Below are positions 35,062 to 42,500 of a DNA stretch of 51,979 nucleotides, one piece after another. The stretch is from JADGAU01 sp045047105. GTDB taxonomy: Bacteria; Pseudomonadota; Gammaproteobacteria; GRL18. Position 1 is the first letter of the stretch. Each line of letters starts with the position of its first letter. The notes under the pieces are model-generated. The model did no database searches. It worked only from the letters and a program-made list of their open reading frames with translations, and was not told where the DNA came from. The stretch lies in assembly GCA_045047105.1 (NCBI GenBank), contig JASFYQ010000065.1, positions 1 to 51,979 on the forward strand, read 5' to 3'. A program made the position numbers and the translations under genes.

Positions 35062-35814
35062 TCAGGGTTGTTTCTTATTTTTTTCGCTATCCAGATTCAA
35101 AGCCCATTTTGAAATATGTCGTTTTTCTCTAGGGTTATCAACCTGGTTTCTAGTTGGTGCAAAAAATATTCCTGGAATGTGTAGTAATTTACTAAAGGGT
35201 AATAATGTCATTAATATCATGACTAAAAACAAATGAAACATGAGTGGAAAGTCTAATGGTAAAGGCTGCCAGTTGAATGAGCTTAAACCCAGTGCAAATG
35301 CTTTTAGTGCAACTATGTCAGTATGTGTAACAAAGCGCATCATAAATCCACTGATAGCAATAAACATTAATAACCATAACCATAGGTAATCTGATGGTGA
35401 AGAAATGTATCGTACTCTGGCAACAAAAACTCTTCTCAAATAAAGTCCAATCAAGCCTAAAATCATAGTGATTGAAGCATATTTACCAATTGATTGAAGC
35501 ATAACCAACCATTCAGGTACGTCTAAAATAAAGTATCTTAAGTGAATAATCAGCACCAAAAACAAGCTCATATGAAACACCCAACCAAATAACCAGGTCC
35601 ATTTATTTGAGCGAAATAAGCTAGCAAAAAATATTGCTTCTTTGGCTAAACGAAAACCTACCCCAGTAGTATTTAAAGGGGCGGGTGTTATGGGTATTTT
35701 AAGTGGGGCTGGAACTCTAATGTATTGGATGATTTTTCTTGCTAAACCAATTACCAATATCAAAAATGCCACTGTAAACAATAACGCATAAATTGTTCCC
35801 ATTGACTCTGACAT
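35062..35814 (-). CDS. dsrM: DsrM, cytochrome b subunit
   Basis: A 250-residue NarI-like membrane protein with about six hydrophobic segments and His residues in them (FHMSLFLVLIIH, LMFHLFLVMILM) that can bind haem b. It anchors DsrK to the membrane and connects it to quinone. It ends 58 bp before dsrK. The tail is basic. Confidence 0.94.
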   Translation of the reverse strand: MSESMGTIYALLFTVAFLILVIGLARKIIQYIRVPAPLKIPITPAPLNTTGVGFRLAKEAIFFASLFRSNKWTWLFGWVFHMSLFLVLIIHLRYFILDVPEWLVMLQSIGKYASITMILGLIGLYLRRVFVARVRYISSPSDYLWLWLLMFIAISGFMMRFVTHTDIVALKAFALGLSSFNWQPLPLDFPLMFHLFLVMILMTLLPFSKLLHIPGIFFAPTRNQVDNPREKRHISKWALNLDSEKNKKQP

Positions 35815-36083
35815 AATCTAATTCCTACCTTATCACTTAATTAAACTTACTAAAAACATGTGCCAAAAAAATAGTGCTCTAGCAAATAGCTTAAGTAAGT
35901 TAGTTGTTTATCTTTAATTTAAGTTTTAACACTTAAATCAGTACCTATTCAGAAATGAGCAAAAGCTGGTAATTAATTAAAATTAATCACTTCTGAATAA
36001 AAACTAATACACTATGCTAGCCAAATTAACCTGAATTAAAATTAAACTCAGGTTAATTTGCTACCATATTTAGCTAATTGTAT
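35815..36083 (-). promoter_or_regulatory. dsrC-dsrM intergenic region with hairpins
   Basis: This 269-bp gap is the longest in the operon. A 13-bp perfect hairpin, CAAATTAACCTGA (36022-36034) with TCAGGTTAATTTG (36048-36060), lies 23-61 bp after the dsrC stop. A second 8-bp repeat, ATTCAGAA (35947-35954) and TTCTGAAT (35991-35998), lies further on. No T-run follows the first, so it is more likely an mRNA-stabilising or partial-termination element raising dsrC over dsrM. A separate dsrM promoter may lie here too. Confidence 0.6.
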
Positions 36084-36419
36084 TTATACACAACCAGTTG
36101 GCTTTGGAAGACCCGCATATTTACATGCTTGTTTACCAGGACCATAAGGAAATAATTGATATAAATACTTGCTATTTCCTTTTTCTTTACCCATTTTCTT
36201 AGCAACTGCCTTAGTTAAAACGCGTACTGCTGGAGCAATTTGGTACTCTTCATAATACTCTCTTAAGAAGTTAATGATTCCCCAGTGATCTTCACCTAAT
36301 TCTAAGTCTTCAGCTGTTGACATTACAGTTGCAACTTCAGGAATCCAGTCAGCTAGATTTACTAAATAACCTTCTTCATCTACTTCAAACTCTTTACCTT
36401 CTACAGTAATTGTTCCCAT
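36084..36419 (-). CDS. dsrC: DsrC, sulfur-carrier protein
   Basis: A 111-residue TusE/DsrC protein. The flexible C-terminal arm KQACKYAGLPKPTGCV holds both redox cysteines: Cys99 and the penultimate Cys110. In rDsr this carries sulfur as a persulfide or trisulfide to DsrAB and receives it from DsrEFH. It is a true DsrC, unlike the Cys-less paralogue at 41665. The gene begins 90 bp after dsrH. Confidence 0.97.
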   Translation of the reverse strand: MGTITVEGKEFEVDEEGYLVNLADWIPEVATVMSTAEDLELGEDHWGIINFLREYYEEYQIAPAVRVLTKAVAKKMGKEKGNSKYLYQLFPYGPGKQACKYAGLPKPTGCV

Positions 36420-36509
36420 TTTTTTAACTCCATGTTATAAATAGCTTTTATTAATACGCTATTATTAAAAGATTGTTTTATTAAAAAACTATGAAATAAA
36501 TTTCAAAGT

Positions 36510-36818
36510 TTACAACCAAGATTGGACATTATCATTTTTAGTTGTTAATTCAACAAATCCTGAATAATCCACTGTTTTGATGCCATCAATGATGTCAGCA
36601 TCGGTAAAACCGCGAGCATTTAAATCTGGTTCAAGTACATATACTTGTTTTGCCGGCATAGATGCAGCAATATTTTCTGCAACTGAGCTATTTTTTACAG
36701 CTCCTACAACAGCATCTTCAATAAGTAATACCGCACAACCATCTTTAGATGTTTTTAAGCATGAATCCAGAGTTCCTCGCTCAAAAGGTGATTTGTTAAC
36801 AATATGTAACATTGACAT
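36510..36818 (-). CDS. dsrH: DsrH, sulfurtransferase subunit
   Basis: A 102-residue TusB-like protein forming the DsrE2F2H2 hexamer. Cys20, the conserved DsrH cysteine, is present. It begins 12 bp after dsrF. DsrEFH interacts with DsrC in sulfur trafficking. Confidence 0.93.
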   Translation of the reverse strand: MSMLHIVNKSPFERGTLDSCLKTSKDGCAVLLIEDAVVGAVKNSSVAENIAASMPAKQVYVLEPDLNARGFTDADIIDGIKTVDYSGFVELTTKNDNVQSWL

Positions 36819-36830
36819 TATTAAAACTCC

Positions 36831-37259
36831 TTAAGAACTAATTAGTACGTGTTGCTCATCCATAAGATCAGCTAACTCTGCACGGGTAACAACTTGAATT
36901 GAAGTTTTTTCAGCCCAGTCATCATCTTCGTCTTCATAAACTAAAGGCATTAAGTCTTCAAGAGTAAGACCACGTTCAGTTAATGATTCTTGCTCAACAT
37001 AAAGTTTGTTAATATCATAATCACCTAGAGCTCTATAAGTCGGTGAAAAATTCTTCATGCCAATACCATCAGTGTTTTGATCTTTTTTCAATTGATAAAC
37101 ACCATCATCTACAAAGGCTAAACTTACGTCCTGATCAAATGCAGCTGAGATAAGTACAACTTCTAATGATTCTAGAGCATATACTGTTCCGTACGGAGCC
37201 TTGCGGTTCACGAACATGAATTTTTTCATAGGATTATCGCTTTCTTCCCATGCTTCCAT
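36831..37259 (-). CDS. dsrF: DsrF, sulfurtransferase subunit
   Basis: A 142-residue TusC-like protein. The N-terminal strand and the KAPYGTVYALESLEVVLISAAF motif spread over its first third are typical. It starts 11 bp after dsrE and is the structural partner in the DsrEFH hexamer. No cysteines, in line with DsrF being non-catalytic. Confidence 0.94.
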   Translation of the reverse strand: MEAWEESDNPMKKFMFVNRKAPYGTVYALESLEVVLISAAFDQDVSLAFVDDGVYQLKKDQNTDGIGMKNFSPTYRALGDYDINKLYVEQESLTERGLTLEDLMPLVYEDEDDDWAEKTSIQVVTRAELADLMDEQHVLISS

Positions 37260-37270
37260 CGTATTTCCCC

Positions 37271-37663
37271 TTAATCACCAAATGTTATTAAACGATCTGA
37301 CTGAATACCACCTTCAACAAGTTGTCCCAGACCAGAAATTCTAAATGCAGGGTGGATATTACTTGCATCTTTACCCTGACGCTCTTTTTCTGCATCATCA
37401 AGTATGCCACGACGCTGGGCTGCAGCAATACACACTACCATATCAAGTTTATGTGCTTCAGCTAATTCTGCCCAATTATTGGTGATATTTCTATCATCCT
37501 GAGGTGGAATGGCTAAACGTGTTGCATTATTTACTGCATCGTTATAAAAAAATACTCGAAATATTTCGTGTCCACTTTCCAGAGCAGCTTTGGTAAACTG
37601 ATATGCTGTATCAGCTGCCTGATGTTGGTAGGGACCTTCATTTATTAATATTGTAAATTTCAT
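37271..37663 (-). CDS. dsrE: DsrE, active sulfurtransferase subunit
   Basis: A 130-residue TusD-like protein. The active-site cysteine falls exactly at Cys78 (VVCIAAAQRRG), the residue that binds and transfers sulfur in A. vinosum DsrE. It follows dsrB by 98 bp. The presence of DsrEFH marks the oxidative direction of the Dsr pathway. Confidence 0.96.
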   Translation of the reverse strand: MKFTILINEGPYQHQAADTAYQFTKAALESGHEIFRVFFYNDAVNNATRLAIPPQDDRNITNNWAELAEAHKLDMVVCIAAAQRRGILDDAEKERQGKDASNIHPAFRISGLGQLVEGGIQSDRLITFGD

Positions 37664-37761
37664 TTACTCTATTTCCCATTTTAAAGCAATATATCACCAA
37701 GCGGGTAAGACTGCTTTTTACAAAACATCTCACCTGTGGTTATATTATCTTTTATCTTTGT

Positions 37762-38835
37762 TTAGAAACGGATGTGTGTAGATGCATTTAAGCTCTTTCT
37801 TGCACCAACCCAATCATCAATATGGAATTTAGTAAATGGTAAGCCTGTTTTTTCAAAGAAACCTGGCCAACCAATTCTTTCAATCCAATCATTCATACGC
37901 TCCCAATCTTTCGCATCTTCTTTATATACTTTTAGAATGCGTTTAACCAAAGCAGTAGCTTCTGGCCATCTTGGTGGGTTATTAGGAATACCCGCTGCAA
38001 CTAATTTTTGAAAAGTAGGCTTGGAACGCGCATTAGAGTGATTACCGCCAACCCATATAGCTAAAGTACTGTATATTGGATCATTAATTAACATTGGAGG
38101 GCATGGGGGGTAACAAGCACCACAACAAATACACTTCTTCTCATCAACTTCTAGTGTAGGTTTACCATCTACAACCGCTGGTCTAATCGCAGCAACTGGG
38201 CAACGAGCAACAACTGTTGGTCTTTCACACGCATTACCAACCAATGCATGGTCAATTTTAGGTGGTTTAGTATGTTGTACATTAATCGCAATGTCACCCT
38301 GACCACCACAGTTAATCTGGCAGCATGAAGTAGTAATATGAACGCGGTTTGGCATATCAGCATTTCTAAAGTCATCAATCAATTCATCCATCATTGATTT
38401 AACAACACCAGAAGCATCAGTTCCAGGAATATCACAGTGTAACCAGCCCTGTGTATGAGATAATGTTGCAACTGAAGGTCCTGTTCCACCAACAATAAAT
38501 CCATTTTCTTCCAAAGCATCAACAATAGCATCTGCTTTAGAAGCATTATCTACCATATATTCAATATTAGAACGGATAGTAAAACGAACAAAACCATCAC
38601 CTTGTTCATCACCAATTTGCATTAGTTTTCTTAATGAAAAAACATCCAATATACGAGTAGTTCCTGCACGAACTGTATAAATTTCTTCGCCACTATGTGC
38701 TACATGTTTAAGTACACCATTTCTTGGTCTTTCATGGTATTTCCATTGACCATAGTTTCTACGCATTGTAGGGTGCATATACTGAAACCCATCGGGGGCT
38801 CCAGATTCAATAGGCATCTGAGGTTGAACAGCCAT
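37762..38835 (-). CDS. dsrB: Reverse dissimilatory sulfite reductase, beta subunit
   Basis: A 357-residue siroheme protein. Cluster-binding cysteines are in TTSCCQINCGG; a ferredoxin domain (CICCGACYPPCPP) is near residues 235-250. The end WIERIGWPGFFEKTGLPFT is characteristic of DsrB. It forms the alpha2beta2 enzyme with DsrA that, in sulfur oxidisers, oxidises DsrC-bound sulfane sulfur to sulfite. It starts 78 bp after dsrA. Confidence 0.97.
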   Translation of the reverse strand: MAVQPQMPIESGAPDGFQYMHPTMRRNYGQWKYHERPRNGVLKHVAHSGEEIYTVRAGTTRILDVFSLRKLMQIGDEQGDGFVRFTIRSNIEYMVDNASKADAIVDALEENGFIVGGTGPSVATLSHTQGWLHCDIPGTDASGVVKSMMDELIDDFRNADMPNRVHITTSCCQINCGGQGDIAINVQHTKPPKIDHALVGNACERPTVVARCPVAAIRPAVVDGKPTLEVDEKKCICCGACYPPCPPMLINDPIYSTLAIWVGGNHSNARSKPTFQKLVAAGIPNNPPRWPEATALVKRILKVYKEDAKDWERMNDWIERIGWPGFFEKTGLPFTKFHIDDWVGARKSLNASTHIRF

Positions 38836-38913
38836 AATTTTTTCCTATTCTTATGTTTGTAATTTAGTTAGTACTCTTTATCAAGTCAAAGAGTGCAGTA
38901 AGGTGTTAAGCAA

Positions 38914-40173
38914 TTATGCTATAGCTGCTTCTGCTTTTTTGTCATACCACTTTTTAACTTCTTCATCCCAACCATCCATACGGACGTAAGAGCATTGACG
39001 AGGCTCGCTAATCATATTGGTATCTAAATCCAGACCAATACCATCCAGGTAATTAACTAGACCTATACGTTCAATCATTTCACCAGTACGCTCATGTTCT
39101 AAAGCATTTTCTGCGAAGAAATCAATCATTTCGCCAGCAAGTTCGACAAGTGTTTCATATTGCTCCATGGTATCTAATTTCATAAAAGGAACTACAACAG
39201 TACCCATCATGTCACCAATTTTGAGTGTGCGCTTACCACCGATTAAAATAGTAACGCCGTGATCTGTACCAGGAGTTAATGCCTTAGTCATTACATTGAT
39301 ACAATGCATACAACGAACACACTCTTTATTGTTTACTGTCAGGGTATCATCACTATTTAACGTGATTGCACTGGTTGGACAACGACTGGTTACATTATCT
39401 AAAACATAGTCACGACCACTTTTAGCTACAAATTTTTTCACTTCGTCCTGATCAATTTGCATTTCATCGCGCCAAGTACCAATAAGAGCCATGTCTGCAC
39501 GTTCAATTGAGTTAGTACAATCATTTGGACAACCAGATACTTTAAACTTAAATTTGTACGGTAATGCAGGACGATGCAAGTCATCTTGAAATTCATTTAC
39601 CAGGTGACGCATAATACCATGCTCATTAGCACAGGAATGTTCACAACGCGCAGCACCAACACATGCCATTGCAGTACGTACACAAGGTCCTGCTCCACCT
39701 AAGTCCCAACCATAAGCATTGATTTTGTCAAAAAATGGTTGGATATTAGCTGTATCACAACCTATAAACATAATATTACCCGTTTGACCGTGGAATGTTT
39801 GTAGACCAGAGCCATGTGCTTCCCAATCATCAGCTAACTGGTTAAGAATATCTGTAGTATAGTAGTTACCTGCAGGTGGTTGAACACGTACAGTATGGAA
39901 TTCTTTTGATAAAGGATATGCCTCTGCTACTTCTGAAAAACGTGGGATAATACCACCACCATAACCAAACACACTTACCGTACCACCTTTCCAGTAACCC
40001 ATGCGTGTTTCATATGAATGTTCTAGTTGACCAATCATATCGCCTAGATAAGCATTTATGCGCTCACTCGGGTGCTCATCTCTTAATTTCTTAAAGCTTG
40101 TAATAAAACTTGGCCATTTGCCTTTTTCAAGTTCATCAAGCATTGGTGTTTCATGGATTGTTACTTTAGGCAC
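38914..40173 (-). CDS. dsrA: Reverse dissimilatory sulfite reductase, alpha subunit
   Basis: A 419-residue catalytic subunit. TPMLDELEKGKWPSF is the typical N-terminus, CVGAARCEHSCANEHG and FKVSGCPNDCTNS bind siroheme-Fe4S4, and CVRCMHCINVM lies in the ferredoxin domain. I choose the GTG at 40173, preceded by AAGGGAG with a 6-base gap, over an upstream in-frame start at 40263. It gives the normal family length (A. vinosum 417). First gene of the operon; the promoter should lie in the following 437-bp divergent region. Confidence 0.97.
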   Translation of the reverse strand: MPKVTIHETPMLDELEKGKWPSFITSFKKLRDEHPSERINAYLGDMIGQLEHSYETRMGYWKGGTVSVFGYGGGIIPRFSEVAEAYPLSKEFHTVRVQPPAGNYYTTDILNQLADDWEAHGSGLQTFHGQTGNIMFIGCDTANIQPFFDKINAYGWDLGGAGPCVRTAMACVGAARCEHSCANEHGIMRHLVNEFQDDLHRPALPYKFKFKVSGCPNDCTNSIERADMALIGTWRDEMQIDQDEVKKFVAKSGRDYVLDNVTSRCPTSAITLNSDDTLTVNNKECVRCMHCINVMTKALTPGTDHGVTILIGGKRTLKIGDMMGTVVVPFMKLDTMEQYETLVELAGEMIDFFAENALEHERTGEMIERIGLVNYLDGIGLDLDTNMISEPRQCSYVRMDGWDEEVKKWYDKKAEAAIA

Positions 40174-40610
40174 GATTTTCTCCCTTAAATGTGTCGATGT
40201 GTTGTGCTCAGTCAATATTTTGTCTTGTCCAACTAGCTTACAAAAAATTAATATTGCGTGCAAAAATTTATGCTGTGAATTTTAGGGCTTCCTAATGAAG
40301 GTTAAAACATTTCCTTTGGGGTGGCTGTCACTCTAGTTACTATCCCATAGTAGGTAGCCTGGCTATAAAAAAGCCTAGCTTTTTGCTATGAATTTAGTGA
40401 TAATCTATAACTAAAGTCTAAGATATCATTAACTTACACTATTAGCAATTGATTATATAACAATATATATTATAATTTTTGTGATTAAAAAAAATTTATT
40501 TAATATTTGCTAAAAAATAGAATCCAACTCAGCATCTATATTGAATTTTCATTAAACTACCCTAATTTAACGACTATCCATATCACTAATTTTATAAAGG
40601 GATCTCAATT
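40174..40610. promoter_or_regulatory. dsr divergent regulatory region (437 bp)
   Basis: The only promoter space for dsrA (minus) and for the Cas6-like cluster (plus). TACTAT-CCC-ATAGTA (40338-40352) is a perfect short hairpin. AAAAAGC (40368-40374) with GCTTTTT (40378-40384), loop CTA, looks like a compact bidirectional terminator or attenuator. AGCCTGGCT and AGCCTAGCT form a near direct repeat around it. The part nearer the Cas6-like genes (40440-40560) is very AT-rich. An AAGGGA ribosome-binding site lies 8 bases ahead of the ATG at 40611. Confidence 0.5.
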
Positions 40611-40838
40611 ATGCTCATTTTAAGTGAAGTCTTAATTCAACATCATGAATTAGAAACTTATACAGAACTGGTTACATTAATTCAACAACAAGCGATGGAT
40701 GGTGAAATTTTTTTTGATATAGATGTAAAACCCCCCTTCCCTGATACACCTCCAGAATGGGAAGAAAATCTAGAAATTATTTTCACCAGTCCAGCAAAAC
40801 TAGCGTCTACACAGACAAGTCCCTCGCAAAAAGGTTGA
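40611..40838 (+). CDS. Small acidic protein preceding the Cas6-like gene, function unknown
   Basis: A 75-residue, strongly acidic protein with no signal or membrane segment and no cysteines. The N-terminal half is probably helical (LSEVLIQHHELETYTELV...), then a beta-like DGEIFFDIDVKPPFPDTPP segment. It has a clear AAGGGA ribosome-binding site and ends 5 bp before the Cas6-like start, so the two are probably translationally linked. I know no family for it. It is the first gene of the plus-strand cluster divergent from dsrA. Confidence 0.7.
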   Translation: MLILSEVLIQHHELETYTELVTLIQQQAMDGEIFFDIDVKPPFPDTPPEWEENLEIIFTSPAKLASTQTSPSQKG

Positions 40839-40843
40839 TTTTT

Positions 40844-41530
40844 ATGTATTGGTCAGATGAAACTAGAATTGAAGAGAAAAATGTTTCTGCAAAAATATTG
40901 GATCTTTCTATTCATATCAGTTGTAAGAAACTTCCTAGCGATCATATTTATCATCTAGCAACCGCTTTAGTTGAGATATTACCCTGGTTACAAGACGACC
41001 CGCGAATTGCCATTCAACAAATTTATTTGCCTGCCTCTGGTAATGGCTGGCAACGAGCTGAAAAAAATATAAATGATTTGGTTTATTTATCTAAACGAAC
41101 ACGTTTAAAAATACGTTTGCCAATGGATTACATACAACAACTCCAGCATTTAATAGGAAAAGAAATTTCAGTTGCTGGATTTTTAATCCAGTTTGGCAGT
41201 ATAAAAGAAGTAAAAATCAATGCTTCCGAGATACTCATTTCTCGATTTGTATATTTTCCTGAAACAGAAAATGATGAGGAGAAATTCTTAACTCTTGCTT
41301 ACCAGCAATTGAAACAAAAAAATATTGTAGTTAAAAAAATGCTCTGTGGAAAAACAACTCATTTAAATTTTAATGGCAAAGAATTTTTAACTCGAAGTTT
41401 AATGTTGGCAGATTTAACTAATGACGATTCTTTGGCATTGCAAGAACAAGGAATTGGAAATTATTATCTCTACGGTTGCGGTGTATTTATTCCACAAAAA
41501 GGAATTAAAGCTCTTAATATAGATAAATAG
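40844..41530 (+). CDS. Stand-alone Cas6/Cmx6-like RAMP protein
   Basis: A 228-residue protein starting at ATG 40844 (AAGG ribosome-binding site, 5 bp after the small gene); an upstream frame to 40757 overlaps the small gene and is unlikely. It matches the Cmx6 (type I-MYXAN Cas6) pattern: KKLPSDHIYHLATAL with His34 and His37 (28-42), EILPWL, ASGNGW, LYLSKRTRL-like strand, FLTRSLMLADL, and a C-terminal Gly-rich RAMP loop GCGVFIPQKG (211-220). Cas6 proteins cut CRISPR repeat RNA. No CRISPR array or other cas gene is here. Family call is from motif memory; the role in this setting is unknown. Confidence 0.72.
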   Translation: MYWSDETRIEEKNVSAKILDLSIHISCKKLPSDHIYHLATALVEILPWLQDDPRIAIQQIYLPASGNGWQRAEKNINDLVYLSKRTRLKIRLPMDYIQQLQHLIGKEISVAGFLIQFGSIKEVKINASEILISRFVYFPETENDEEKFLTLAYQQLKQKNIVVKKMLCGKTTHLNFNGKEFLTRSLMLADLTNDDSLALQEQGIGNYYLYGCGVFIPQKGIKALNIDK

Positions 41531-41533
41531 TCA

Positions 41534-41579
41534 TTTTGGGATAATGATAATTGATTTTGGATAATAGATAATTATCCAA
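41534..41579 (+). promoter_or_regulatory. Direct repeat at 21-bp spacing with hairpin, upstream of the Cys-less DsrC gene
   Basis: TTTTGGGATAATGATAATT (41534-41552) and TTTTGGATAATAGATAATT (41555-41573) are near-identical and start exactly 21 bp apart, two helical turns. TTGGATAAT (41557-41565) and ATTATCCAA (41571-41579) form a 9-bp perfect hairpin with loop AGATA. It lies 86-131 bp before the ATG at 41665. It could be a tandem operator or a leader structure. Confidence 0.5.
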
Positions 41580-41664
41580 AGAATTTAACTTTAAAAGAGC
41601 AAACACTTTGCATATGGAAATTATTAAACTAGTTTTAATTTATAAAAAAAAGGAATAAATTACT

Positions 41665-42003
41665 ATGTCAATAACTGTAAATGGAAATGAAGTAGAAACT
41701 AATGAAAAGGGATATCTGGTTAATCTAGAGGATTGGAATGAAGATGTTGCTAAAGTGATTGCAGCAGTCGATAGTTTAGAGTTAACTGAAAAGCATTGGG
41801 ATCTGATTAACTTTTTAAGAGATCAGTTCATTAATAATGGTGGTGTAAACCCAAATACCCGTGCAATAATTAAACAAATGGGTAAAATCTGGGGAGAGAA
41901 AATAGGCTCTAAAGATTTATATATATTATTTCCTAATGATCCCAGCAAGCAAGGTGGACGTATCGCAGGACTGCCTGAGAGTAAACGCAAAGGTGGTTAT
42001 TAA
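41665..42003 (+). CDS. DsrC/TusE-family paralogue lacking both redox cysteines
   Basis: A 112-residue protein of the DsrC/TusE fold, aligned over its whole length with the operon DsrC (GYLVNLEDWNEDVAKV; HWDLINFLRDQF). At the C-terminal arm, where DsrC has KQACKYAGLPKPTGCV, this one has KQGGRIAGLPES and ends RKGGY, so both cysteines are Gly. It contains no Cys at all. It cannot carry sulfur in the usual way. Cys-less DsrC-family proteins are known and have been proposed as regulators. An AAAGGA ribosome-binding site precedes the ATG. Confidence 0.9.
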   Translation: MSITVNGNEVETNEKGYLVNLEDWNEDVAKVIAAVDSLELTEKHWDLINFLRDQFINNGGVNPNTRAIIKQMGKIWGEKIGSKDLYILFPNDPSKQGGRIAGLPESKRKGGY

Positions 42004-42159
42004 TAGCAATTACAATTTGATATAGGACACAACAAGATTTATTAGTATATAGCCCGGCTCCCCATTTAGGGATATTTTCTATTACCATTTACTAATATAT
42101 ATTACTGTCCATTATTTTTACTAAGATTTTTACCGATCTCGTTTTATTTGGAGTACAAC

Positions 42160-42369
42160 ATGAGTAATAAGCAAGAACTTATTAAAGAAATGATTGAAAT
42201 GCAGAATAAATTCATTGAATTTGAACATAAAAATGGCATTCACCCTGATGATTATTATAATCCGGGGGCAGATCATGAACTAAGTGGATTTAAACAAAAA
42301 TATGATGAACTTTCAATTCAGGTTCTTGATATTGCCCACAAAGAAAAAGGTTCTGGCTGGAAACGCTAA
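42160..42369 (+). CDS. Small charged protein of unknown function in the dsr accessory cluster
   Basis: A 69-residue cytosolic protein. I choose ATG 42160, preceded by GGAG, over an in-frame TTG at 42148. The N-terminal half is a predicted amphipathic helix (KQELIKEMIEMQNKFIEFE), followed by a conserved-looking HPDDYYNPGADHELSGF and a second helix. No Cys. I do not know a family name. Its position between the Cys-less DsrC and dsrN, with its own terminator, suggests it belongs to the sulfur-oxidation set. Confidence 0.7.
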   Translation: MSNKQELIKEMIEMQNKFIEFEHKNGIHPDDYYNPGADHELSGFKQKYDELSIQVLDIAHKEKGSGWKR

Positions 42370-42393
42370 TTAAGAGTTTCAGTTTTAATTGAT

Positions 42394-42424
42394 AAAAAAG
42401 AGTCAGTATTGGCTCTTTTTTTTT
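42394..42424 (+). terminator. Intrinsic terminator after the 69-aa gene
   Basis: AAAGAGTCA and TGGCTCTTT form a stem (one G-T pair) with a GTAT loop, followed by nine T. It ends the Cas6-like/DsrC-like unit before dsrN. Confidence 0.88.
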
Positions 42425-42500
42425 GTATAAGGCATTGTAAGTGAATAAAAAACTACCTACATGCTTGCATTTCCTCTCCCCCCACCATATGTACTAGATC

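Noticed and set aside
40320..40390. Possible c-di-GMP (GEMM) riboswitch, suggested by GGTAGCCTGGCTA
   Set aside because: The conserved upstream GCAAA-containing strands and the P1 pairing are missing; only a local resemblance.
40757..40843. Longer N-terminus for the Cas6-like protein
   Set aside because: It overlaps the 75-aa gene, lacks a ribosome-binding site and adds residues unlike the family; ATG 40844 fits better.
40611..42003. CRISPR array next to the Cas6-like gene
   Set aside because: I looked for regularly spaced direct repeats on both sides; the only repeats are the two 19-base copies at 41534-41573, which have no spacer of usual length.
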